Assembly: GCF_024684275.1 (NCBI RefSeq)
Contig: NZ_JAIKXF010000088.1
Location: forward strand, 1-8,503
Source of the DNA: Ruminococcus sp.
GTDB lineage: Bacteria > Bacillota_A > Clostridia > Oscillospirales > Ruminococcaceae
Length of the DNA stretch: 8,503 bases
Direction of reading: 5' to 3'
Shown here piece after piece: positions 1 through 5,621 of the stretch. The position numbers and the translations under genes are program-made. Positions within the stretch are counted from its first letter, which is position 1. Each line of letters begins with the position of its first letter. Below the pieces are notes generated by a model. That model was not told the DNA's origin, made no database searches, and saw only the letters and a list, made by a program, of their open reading frames with translations.

Positions 1-38
1 TTTGAGAAAAGCTCGCTTGCAATTTCTGTGTGTTTCAT
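1..38 (-). CDS. C_GCAxxG_C_C family protein, divergent paralog (5' end only)
   Basis: Reading leftward from ATG at 38-36, the 12 complete codons give MKHTEIASELFS, identical to the start of the plus-strand gene at 163. The 3 nucleotide differences over 38 bases are all silent third-position changes. A GGAGG ribosome site lies just upstream (49-45 on the minus strand). The gene runs off the left edge, so its length and cysteine motifs cannot be seen. The silent-only differences indicate a second, genuinely coding copy under protein-level constraint, not a random inverted repeat. The family is inferred from the complete paralog. Confidence 0.7.
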   Translation of the reverse strand, partial: MKHTEIASELFS

Positions 39-88
39 AGTTTACCTCCAATAAATATATTCGAATTTATCTATACGAACTGTAAATA

Positions 89-114
89 AAATGTCCGTGG
101 GAACACGGATATTT
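89..114. promoter_or_regulatory. Hairpin/palindrome at the centre of the divergent spacer
   Basis: The core arms TCCGTG and CACGGA flank a GGAA loop. The stem extends to 11 pairs (89-99 with 104-114), including one G-T pair. It lies midway between the two divergent start codons and is not followed by a T-run in either direction, so it is unlikely to be a terminator. It could be an operator shared by both genes or an RNA hairpin in one leader; the sequence does not decide. No clear -35/-10 pair was found for either gene. Confidence 0.45.
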
Positions 115-162
115 GTTTGGGGTAAATATAGATAAATTCAAATATATTTATTGGAGGTTACT

Positions 163-600
163 ATGAAACATACAGAAATTGCAAGTGAGCTCTTCTCAAA
201 AAGGTACTACTGCTCTCAGGCGGTGCTGGCGGCATTTGCCGAGGAGCTTGGAATGACGAAGAAACAGGCACTCAGAGTCGGAGCTTGCTTCGGCGGCGGT
301 ATGTGCAAGGCTGAGGTCTGCGGAGCGTGTACGGGTGCGCTTATGGCTTTGGGGCTGAAATACGGTATGTGCGAGGACGGCGACTATGAAAGCAAGCAGA
401 GGGCAAATAGCTATGCCGTGCGTTTTCTGGATGAATTTGCGAAACAGAACGGCTCGTATATCTGCCGTGAGCTGCTTGACTGCGATATTGCCACCGATGA
501 GGGAAAGGCTTATGCAAGAGCAAAGGGGCTATTTGCGACTGAATGCCCGAAGATGATAGAGAGTGCTGTGCTGATCGCTGAAAAGCTGATAAACGAGTAA
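163..600 (+). CDS. C_GCAxxG_C_C family protein (putative redox/metal protein)
   Basis: A 145-residue soluble protein with nine cysteines (C17, C42, C48, C53, C56, C70, C101, C107, C128). The block from about residue 39 to 68 has GACFGGGMC followed by CGACTGALMALGLKYG, the hallmark of the C_GCAxxG_C_C family (PF09719). The family is small and cysteine-rich, and redox or metal-cluster roles are suspected but not established. ATG 163 is chosen because GGAGG at 153-157 sits 5 bases upstream; an in-frame TTG at 151 would place the start on top of the ribosome site. A divergent twin starts at 38 on the other strand, and a terminator follows at once. Family call is confident; biochemical role is unknown. 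Confidence 0.85.
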   Translation: MKHTEIASELFSKRYYCSQAVLAAFAEELGMTKKQALRVGACFGGGMCKAEVCGACTGALMALGLKYGMCEDGDYESKQRANSYAVRFLDEFAKQNGSYICRELLDCDIATDEGKAYARAKGLFATECPKMIESAVLIAEKLINE

Positions 601-603
601 TAG

Positions 604-627
604 AGCCGCATAAAAATACGGCTTTTT
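604..627 (+). terminator. Rho-independent terminator after the C_GCAxxG_C_C gene
   Basis: Stem AGCCG (604-608) pairs with CGGCT (619-623) around an A-rich loop, followed by TTTTT (623-627). It starts three bases after the stop codon at 598-600. The stem is short, but it is well placed and has a proper T-tract. It separates this gene from the chimeric gene downstream. Confidence 0.65.
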
Positions 628-648
628 ATCTGGTCGATGAATAGACTG

Positions 649-665
649 ATTTCAATTTATCTATA
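649..665. promoter_or_regulatory. 17-bp motif shared with both arms of the left palindrome
   Basis: ATTTCAATTTATCTATA here matches ATTCGAATTTATCTATA at 59-75 (15 of 17) and the reverse complement of 127-143 (ATTTGAATTTATCTATA). The 12-base core AATTTATCTATA is identical in all three. It ends 14 bases before the start codon at 680 and runs straight into the ribosome site. The ATTCGAAT core in the left copy resembles AT-rich operators of ArsR-family repressors, but no arsR gene is in the window. Likely a common operator; binding is an inference. Confidence 0.4.
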
Positions 666-679
666 AAAAGAGGTGCTTT

Positions 680-1876
680 ATGGGAATTTGGGACTTCGTA
701 CAAGACGAAATTCTCGGTATGAAATGGCTGAACAGGCTGATCGGCTCTGTGCTGAACGCCTGCGGTCTTGATACAAGCGGAAAGCTCGGCGGATGTGTGC
801 AGTTTTTCATCTACGATGTTATCAAGATCATGGTACTGCTTGGTGTGCTGATATTCCTTATATCCTATGATCTGCATTGTTCATTTTTACTTTCTCCTTT
901 TGAACTATTAGGCACGGTAATTTGCCTTACCGTATTCTACGGACTTGATGCGTTCATTCATTTCAGCTTTGTGGATAAGCCGATTGGTGCGGTTGAAATT
1001 GCCGCTGTTCACTCCATTTTCAATATAGTCACTACGCTGATACTCCTGCCGTTCTCCAACCAGCTTGTAAAGCTGGCAAAAAAGCTGGTACACGACTCCA
1101 AAGAAGCCGAGGTTTCTGTTCTTCTCGATAAGCGACTTATCGCCACACCGCCCCTCGCTGTTTCACAGTGCAGAGAAAAGACGGTAGACATGGCACAGGG
1201 AGCAAAGGACGCACTGCATGAAGCACTTCGGGCAATGTTTGATTTTTCAGAGAAGGCTGTGCTTAGCGTGGAGGAAAAGGAGCAGCTCCTTGATGAAATG
1301 GAAGATCAGCTCTCCACGTTCCTGCTGGAATTATCAGCAGTCAGCCTGACAGACGAGGACAGCAAAACTGTCACCGAGCTTCTGCACACGATCAGCGACT
1401 TTGAACGTATCAGCGATCACGCTATCAATATGATAGAGATAGCGCAGGAAATGGAACGTAACAGTCAGAGCTTTTCAGACAGTGCGAAGGACGATTTCTC
1501 AACGCTATTTGCCGCACTGACAGAGATCTCAGGACTTACAGTCAATGCGTTTGCAGGTAATGATACCGAAATTGCACTGAATGTTGAGCCCCTTGAAGAA
1601 GTCATTGATGATCTCACCGCTGCGATCAGGGATAAACATATCGACAGACTTCGCAAGGGCGAATGCAGCCCTGAACTGGGCGTTTATCTGTCCGACCTGC
1701 TCATCAACTGCGAGAGAGTATCCGACCATTGCTCCAATATAGCGGTATCTATCATACAGATAGCCAAGTCCAGCATGAGAAGCCATGTATACCTGAGTGA
1801 ACTGAAAGCACAGCGTTCCGAACAATTTATCGGTGCTTACAATTCATATCATGAAAAATACAGACTTTCTGCATAA
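680..1876 (+). CDS. Chimeric permease N-terminus / Na-Pi cotransporter C-terminus with PhoU domain
   Basis: A 398-residue protein made of two unrelated parts. Residues 1 to about 63 resemble the N-terminus of UPF0718/ArsP-like permeases (GMKWLNRLIG, GLDTSGKLGG, FFIYDVIKI, then a first membrane helix). From about residue 74 it resembles the end of the Na/Pi cotransporter (NptA/PNaS) membrane domain, with AVHSIFNIVTTLILLPF at 109-125. Residues about 165-370 form a two-lobed helical PhoU domain with paired motifs FERISDH (241-247) and CERVSDH (344-350). Full-length Na/Pi cotransporters are usually about 550-600 residues; the QSS-containing transport repeats are absent here, as is most of the permease, so transport is unlikely. 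RBS AAAGAGG precedes ATG 680 by 6 bases. The frame is intact, so the protein may be made as a membrane-anchored PhoU-like protein, or it may be a deletion relic. Confidence 0.8.
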   Translation: MGIWDFVQDEILGMKWLNRLIGSVLNACGLDTSGKLGGCVQFFIYDVIKIMVLLGVLIFLISYDLHCSFLLSPFELLGTVICLTVFYGLDAFIHFSFVDKPIGAVEIAAVHSIFNIVTTLILLPFSNQLVKLAKKLVHDSKEAEVSVLLDKRLIATPPLAVSQCREKTVDMAQGAKDALHEALRAMFDFSEKAVLSVEEKEQLLDEMEDQLSTFLLELSAVSLTDEDSKTVTELLHTISDFERISDHAINMIEIAQEMERNSQSFSDSAKDDFSTLFAALTEISGLTVNAFAGNDTEIALNVEPLEEVIDDLTAAIRDKHIDRLRKGECSPELGVYLSDLLINCERVSDHCSNIAVSIIQIAKSSMRSHVYLSELKAQRSEQFIGAYNSYHEKYRLSA

Positions 1877-1986
1877 GAGCCTGTTTGACCATGATGAATA
1901 CGTCATTGTAGAAGTGCCAAAGGCATATAAAAAGTATTATACAAGCCTTGCATAAAACGAATATTAAATAATTATGGATAGAAATG

Positions 1987-2025
1987 AAAAAAGCTCCCTG
2001 TGTATTAAACACAGGGAGTAGTTTT
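1987..2025. terminator. Strong (possibly bidirectional) terminator
   Basis: A perfect 10-bp stem, CTCCCTGTGT (1994-2003) with ACACAGGGAG (2009-2018), has a 5-base loop. On the plus strand it is followed by TAGTTTT. On the minus strand the stem is followed by a run of six T (from AAAAAA at 1987-1992), which is the better tail. It ends the chimeric gene at 1876 and would also stop leftward transcription from the 2065-2316 block. Confidence 0.8.
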
Positions 2026-2336
2026 GTAATGAGTGAATGTGGCTTCTTAATGTAAAACATATTGCTAATACATTATGATATACAGAAATATAAGTGTAAA
2101 TCCAGATATACCAAAAGAAAACGTCCTTATGATTGTATCAAAAATGGCGTACTTTGGCATATTTGCAAGACTAAAAAAATGATATGCGGTGAAAAGCCTG
2201 AAATACCAAGCTTTTGCCGCCTTGGTGCCGAATGAAAAAATGAAAATCTGAGGGATACCCTTCTGTTTGATATGCCCTATACGTACTATTATACTTTGTT
2301 GATAATGCTGAAAATCTTAAATTTCCATAATATATA
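2026..2336. other. Intergenic stretch without a recognised gene; open minus frame 2316-2065
   Basis: No gene with a start codon, ribosome site and recognisable family was found here. The minus strand has an 83-codon frame free of stops from 2316 down to a TAG at 2067-2065. Its only ATG is at codon 52, leaving a 31-residue hydrophobic tail (MPKYAIFDT...). The plus strand in the same register is also open except for one TGA. No ribosome site precedes the ATG. This could be a decayed gene end, a dispersed repeat, or chance; I do not recognise it. Confidence 0.35.
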
Positions 2337-2365
2337 TTGACACCATGTCAGAACAGTGCTATACT
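2337..2365 (+). promoter_or_regulatory. Sigma-70-type promoter of the tetR operon
   Basis: A perfect -35 TTGACA (2337-2342), a 17-base spacer and a -10 TATACT (2360-2365). Transcription should start near 2372, giving a leader of about 95 bases before the tetR start. The -35 box is part of the first operator palindrome, so repressor binding would directly block polymerase. Confidence 0.85.
2338..2350. promoter_or_regulatory. Operator 1, TGACA-N3-TGTCA
   Basis: A perfect 13-bp dyad, TGACA CCA TGTCA, overlapping the -35 box of the tetR promoter and followed by GAA. Together with operator 2 it is the expected arrangement for autorepression by the TetR protein encoded just downstream. Assignment to that repressor is an inference from position. 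Confidence 0.7.
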
Positions 2366-2397
2366 ATCTATAGTGACACGATGTCAGAATAGATAGT
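2363..2397. promoter_or_regulatory. Operator 2, TGACA-N3-TGTCA inside a 35-bp palindrome
   Basis: The core TGACA CGA TGTCA (2374-2386) repeats operator 1 with one changed centre base, 36 bp downstream centre to centre. It is nested in outer arms ACTATCTAT (2363-2371) and ATAGATAGT (2389-2397) with the same centre at 2380; only two positions per half do not pair. It covers the expected transcription start and could also fold as a 5' hairpin in the mRNA. Confidence 0.7.
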
Positions 2398-2466
2398 TCG
2401 TCTGCATATCTGGCAATATCTATGCGAAGAAACACTGATCGTGATTAAGAAGAAGGAGAATGTACT

Positions 2467-3087
2467 ATGCCAAAAGGTTCAGCGGAGCTGACGGCTTCAC
2501 GAAAAGAGGAGATAATAAATGCCTGTGAAAAGCTCTATCAGACCATGAGCTTCAAGGAGATTACCCTCAAAGAAATAAGCGTTGAGACCAGCTTCTCCCG
2601 TCCGTCCATATACAATTACTTTCAGACAAAAGAGGAAATTTTCCTTGCCCTGATGCAGCGTGAGTACGAGCTGTGGGCGGCGGAACTGAATGATCTTTCG
2701 GAGAAGAATAAAACTATGACCACTGAGGAGTTTTCATCAGCACTTGCACACTCTCTTGAAAAACACGGGCAGCTTCTGAAACTCCTTTCGATGAATCATT
2801 ACGATATGGAGGAAAACTCACGCCCCCAACGGCTGACGGAGTTCAAAGTTGCTTACGGCGCTTCTCTTGATGCAGTGAGAGTATGTGTCAGAAAATTTTT
2901 CCCCGAAACAGACTGCGAGAGCTTTATCTTCGTATTCTTTCCGTTCCTGTTCGGCGTATATCCGTATTCAGTAGCTACACAAAAACAGCTTGACGCCATG
3001 CGTGATGCAAAAATGGATTTTAAGATGCACAGCATTTATGAGATCATTTATTCCTGCGTGATGCAGTTATTGGGAGGTACAAAATGA
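2467..3087 (+). CDS. TetR/AcrR family transcriptional regulator
   Basis: A 206-residue repressor. The N-terminal DNA-binding domain covers about residues 12-60, with the helix-turn-helix at about 33-54 (TLKEISVETSFSRPSIYNYF), which is typical TetR_N. The rest is an all-helical ligand and dimerisation domain without a recognisable ligand signature. RBS AAGGAG (2453-2458) lies 8 bases before ATG 2467. Its stop overlaps the start of the aldo/keto reductase by ATGA, so the two are translationally coupled. The twin palindromes over the promoter suggest it represses its own operon. The inducer cannot be read from the sequence; reactive aldehydes, quinones or xenobiotics would fit the downstream genes. 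Confidence 0.92.
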   Translation: MPKGSAELTASRKEEIINACEKLYQTMSFKEITLKEISVETSFSRPSIYNYFQTKEEIFLALMQREYELWAAELNDLSEKNKTMTTEEFSSALAHSLEKHGQLLKLLSMNHYDMEENSRPQRLTEFKVAYGASLDAVRVCVRKFFPETDCESFIFVFFPFLFGVYPYSVATQKQLDAMRDAKMDFKMHSIYEIIYSCVMQLLGGTK

Positions 3088-4121
3088 AATACACAAGACT
3101 TGGCAATTCAGATCTGAATGTTTCGAGGATATGTATGGGCTGTATGGGCTTCGGTGATGCAGCAAACGGACAGCATTCGTGGACGATAGACGAGGAGCAT
3201 TCCCGTGAGATAATCAGGCGTGGACTTGAACTCGGCGTGAATTTCTTTGATACGGCAATAGCCTACCAATCGGGTACAAGTGAGCAGTATGTGGGCAGAG
3301 CGCTCAAAGATTTTGCAAAACGTGATGAAGTCATTGTTGCAACAAAATTCCTGCCGAGAACTCCTGCGGATATTGAAGCAGGTATCAGCGGTCAGGCACA
3401 CATCGAGCGAATGATAAACAAGAGCCTGCAAAACCTCGGAATGGACTATGTTGACCTTTACATCTACCATATGTGGGACTGGAATACGCCTGTCTATGAC
3501 ATTTTAGATGGACTCAACAGAATAGTCAAGGCAGGAAAGGCAAGGTATATCGGCATTTCCAACTGCTATGCTTGGCAGCTTGCAAAGGCAAATGCACTTG
3601 CAGAGCGTGAGGGATTTGCAAAGTTCGTCAGTGTACAGGGACATTACAATCTTATCTTCCGTGAGGAGGAGAGAGAAATGGCTATGCTCTGCGCTGAGGA
3701 CAATATCGCTATGACACCATACAGTGCTCTTGCAAGCGGCAGACTTGCCCGACTTCCCGGCGAAACTTCAAAACGTGCAGAGGAGGACAGCTACGCAAAA
3801 TTCAAGTATGATACCACCAAAGAGCAGGACGAGATAATAATCAGGCGTGTGGCTGAACTTGCCGAAAAGCACGGAGTTTCCATGACTGAAGTATCCCTTG
3901 CGTGGCTGCTGACAAAGGTGACTTCTCCCGTTGTAGGTGCGACAAAGCTGCACCATATTGAGGGCGCTGCAAAGGCGGTGGATTCAGAGTTGAGTGCAGA
4001 TGAGATCGCCTATCTTGAAGAACCCTATGTGCCTCATGCGCTTGCAGGAGTAATGGCGCAGAACAAGCCTGCAAACAAAAATGAAAAACACGTCTGGTCA
4101 ACAGGCAGTCAGAAAATTTAA
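3084..4121 (+). CDS. Aldo/keto reductase (YajO-like)
   Basis: A 345-residue cytoplasmic NADPH-dependent oxidoreductase of the AKR fold (PF00248). The catalytic tetrad is visible as D56 and Y61 in FFDTAIAYQSG, K88 in VATKF and H129 in YIYHMWD. The sequence KARYIGISNCYAWQ and the EEEREM block are typical of the YajO-like branch of bacterial AKRs. Length is normal and the frame is intact. It overlaps tetR by 4 bases (ATGA); GGAGG of the preceding reading frame (about 3073-3077) supplies the ribosome site. Substrate is unknown; small aldehydes or ketones are expected. Its place directly after tetR makes it the lead enzyme of the regulated operon. Confidence 0.92.
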   Translation: MKYTRLGNSDLNVSRICMGCMGFGDAANGQHSWTIDEEHSREIIRRGLELGVNFFDTAIAYQSGTSEQYVGRALKDFAKRDEVIVATKFLPRTPADIEAGISGQAHIERMINKSLQNLGMDYVDLYIYHMWDWNTPVYDILDGLNRIVKAGKARYIGISNCYAWQLAKANALAEREGFAKFVSVQGHYNLIFREEEREMAMLCAEDNIAMTPYSALASGRLARLPGETSKRAEEDSYAKFKYDTTKEQDEIIIRRVAELAEKHGVSMTEVSLAWLLTKVTSPVVGATKLHHIEGAAKAVDSELSADEIAYLEEPYVPHALAGVMAQNKPANKNEKHVWSTGSQKI

Positions 4122-4134
4122 AGAGGGTACTATA

Positions 4135-4251
4135 ATGGAAAATCTACCAAAGATCGCCCGCGGTGCTTGGGCTTGTGACAACGACGGAACAATCGGCGGC
4201 AATCTGACAGCGGATACGCTCCGAGAGCGAAATACAGGACCGGATAAATGA
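4135..4251 (+). pseudogene. N-terminal fragment of a second aldo/keto reductase
   Basis: A 38-codon frame starting with MENLPKIARGAWACDNDG and continuing TIGGNLTADTLR. This resembles the first 30 residues of a different AKR subgroup (typical form LPKIALGAWAWGNDGTFGG). It then departs into ERNTGPDK and a TGA stop, so the NADPH-binding barrel and all catalytic residues are missing. The ribosome site AAGAGGG (4121-4127) and ATG survive, so a short peptide may still be translated. It lies 13 bases after the intact AKR gene and was probably the start of a full gene whose body was deleted. Family resemblance is from memory of the motif. Confidence 0.65.
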
Positions 4252-4276
4252 TATGAATCAAACAGGGAGGGCTGTT

Positions 4277-4957
4277 ATGCCGGCTAAGACTACAAACATC
4301 ATCAAAAGGATAGTTGATATGGTGCTGACAGTACTTTTGCTGTTTCTTATGGCTTTTCAAGTGACTGGCAACAAACTGCATGAATGGCTTGGAATTGCCA
4401 TGACTGTAACACTGATACTTCATCATATCCTCAACCGAAAATGGTATAAAGCTGTTTTCAAGGGGAAGTATTCGCCCTACCGTATCGCTATGACAGCAGT
4501 CAATACGCTGATTCTTGCGGCTATCGCTCTGACAGCACTAAGCGGAATGTCCATGAGCGGACACGCAGTTCCGTTTATGTATGGGCTTATCAACGTTATG
4601 ACAGCAAGAACACTGCACCTTGCAATGTCCTATTGGTCATTCATTCTTATGGGAGTGCATATCGGTCTGCATATGAAAGCTATGATCGCAAAGCTGCCTA
4701 AAAATGGAAAGATCATATTCAAGGTGATACTTACAGGTGTTTCGGGTGTGGGGCTGTGGCTGTTTTTGAAAAACGGTATCATAAACTATATCACATTCAG
4801 AACTCACTTTGCTTTTCTTGACTACACCACGGCAAAGTGGCTCGTTATACTGCAAAATCTTGCAATGCTTATGTTTTTTGTACTTGCTGGATATGTACTG
4901 TCAGAAGTTACACAACTGGTGAACACCTATACCGATGCCGACAGCGACCGTCCTTGA
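4277..4957 (+). CDS. DUF4405 domain-containing membrane protein (cytochrome b561-like)
   Basis: A 226-residue integral membrane protein with about six hydrophobic helices (roughly 13-30, 36-52, 72-92, 112-134, 147-168, 186-208). Conserved-looking histidines sit in or near them: H35 in HEWLGI, H49/H50 in LHHILNRKW, H114, H128 and H132 in GVHIGLHM. This pattern matches DUF4405 (PF14358), thought to bind heme b and act in membrane electron transfer; that role is inferred. ATG 4277 is chosen because GGGAGG at 4265-4270 lies 6 bases upstream; an in-frame ATG at 4253 has no such site. The last residues (VNTYTDADSDRP) run through sequence that reads as flavodoxin in another frame, so the original C-terminus was probably changed by a junction near 4920. 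Confidence 0.82.
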   Translation: MPAKTTNIIKRIVDMVLTVLLLFLMAFQVTGNKLHEWLGIAMTVTLILHHILNRKWYKAVFKGKYSPYRIAMTAVNTLILAAIALTALSGMSMSGHAVPFMYGLINVMTARTLHLAMSYWSFILMGVHIGLHMKAMIAKLPKNGKIIFKVILTGVSGVGLWLFLKNGIINYITFRTHFAFLDYTTAKWLVILQNLAMLMFFVLAGYVLSEVTQLVNTYTDADSDRP

Positions 4958-5066
4958 AAGCTGCGATCTGACAGGAAAGACCATTATACCATTCTGCTCA
5001 CACGGCGGCAGTACACTTGATGATATATCCGAATGGCTCAAAGAAAATGGTATTGTAGAAAGGTGA
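4923..5066 (+). pseudogene. Flavodoxin C-terminal remnant
   Basis: In the frame of the TGA at 5064-5066, the sequence reads MPTATVLESCDLTGKTIIPF followed by CSHGG, a clear flavodoxin core block (compare FLESYDFSGKAIVLFATSGG in the intact flavodoxin at 5622). It then jumps to LDDISEWLKENGIVER, which looks like the last helix, so the part between is deleted. The flavin-binding N-terminal P-loop is missing. There is no ribosome site, and the frame overlaps the end of the DUF4405 gene. It sits 8 bases before the next gene. Confidence 0.7.
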
Positions 5067-5074
5067 GGTGCAAA

Positions 5075-5608
5075 ATGAAAATAGTAATACTTATGGGAAG
5101 TCCTAACCTAAAAGGTTCAACGAGCATACTCGTTGATAGTTTCAAAAAGGGCGCAGAGGAAAGCGGTCACAGTGTCGAAGTGATAGATGTCTGTCATGCA
5201 GATATTCATACCTGCACAGGTTGTGTTGCCTGCGGTTACGAGGGTGACTGCGTTCAGAGTGATGATAACGAGCATATCCGCAAAGCACTGCTTTCCTGCG
5301 ATATGGTGGTGTTTGCTACTCCGCTTTATTACTACGGAATGAGCGCACAGCTGAAAATAGTGGTTGACCGTTTCTGTGCATATAACAGCAGCCTGAACCG
5401 CAGGCACTTGAAGTCGGCACTGCTGACGGTTGCGTGGAACGCCGATGACTGGACATTTGATGCACTGACAGCTCATTACAAAACGCTGGTGCGCTATATC
5501 AATTTTGAAGATATGGGTATGGTGCTTGGCTATGGCTGCGGAAGTCCGTCCATGACACGGTCGAGCCAATACCCCGAACAAGCATACAAAATGGGAAAAA
5601 CATTATAA
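5075..5608 (+). CDS. NAD(P)H-dependent FMN oxidoreductase / flavodoxin-fold protein
   Basis: A 177-residue flavoprotein of the NADPH-dependent FMN reductase type (PF03358-like). The start MKIVILMGSPNLKGSTSILV is the phosphate-binding loop for FMN; ATPLYYYGMSAQLKIVVDRF (81-100) is the second flavin-contact block. Residues 47-59 carry a compact cysteine motif, C-X2-C-X2-C-X5-C, of the spacing seen in iron-sulfur flavoproteins, so a 4Fe-4S cluster is possible. ATG 5075 is favoured with GGTGAGG about 7 bases upstream; an upstream ATG at 5033 lies inside the flavodoxin remnant. It is 13 bases upstream of the intact flavodoxin, so the two may form a redox pair. Confidence 0.87.
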   Translation: MKIVILMGSPNLKGSTSILVDSFKKGAEESGHSVEVIDVCHADIHTCTGCVACGYEGDCVQSDDNEHIRKALLSCDMVVFATPLYYYGMSAQLKIVVDRFCAYNSSLNRRHLKSALLTVAWNADDWTFDALTAHYKTLVRYINFEDMGMVLGYGCGSPSMTRSSQYPEQAYKMGKTL

Positions 5609-5621
5609 CGGAGGTAATCTT

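Larger units (their letters stand above)
1..201. repeat. Large imperfect inverted repeat spanning two divergent gene starts
   Basis: Bases 1-75 match the reverse complement of 127-201 with about six differences, including one small indel next to the ribosome site. Each arm holds the leader, the GGAGG site, the ATG and the first 12 codons of one gene copy. The central spacer (76-126) keeps weaker mirror similarity and holds a tight hairpin. The structure reflects a divergent duplication of a gene together with its control region. Confidence 0.85.

Noticed and set aside
151..162. TTG at 151 as start of the C_GCAxxG_C_C gene
   Set aside because: It overlaps the GGAGG ribosome site, and the mirror copy matches only from the ATG with its own GGAGG.
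1..201. The palindrome as an assembly or amplification fold-back artefact
   Set aside because: A fold-back would give identical arms. These differ at several sites, and the coding differences are all silent, which fits a real, older duplication.
1851..1955. 34-codon plus-strand frame (MKNTDFLHKSLFDHDEYVIV...) overlapping the end of the chimera
   Set aside because: The translation looks protein-like, but there is no ribosome site and no family could be recognised. Kept only as a note.
1827..2060. 77-residue minus-strand frame across the terminator
   Set aside because: It runs through the strong hairpin at 1994-2018 and into the end of the PhoU gene, has no ribosome site and no family resemblance.
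4253..4276. ATG 4253 as start of the DUF4405 gene
   Set aside because: No ribosome site precedes it, while GGGAGG lies 6 bases before the in-frame ATG 4277, where family similarity begins.
5117..5581. 154-residue minus-strand frame
   Set aside because: It lies wholly inside the FMN oxidoreductase gene on the other strand and has no recognisable domain.
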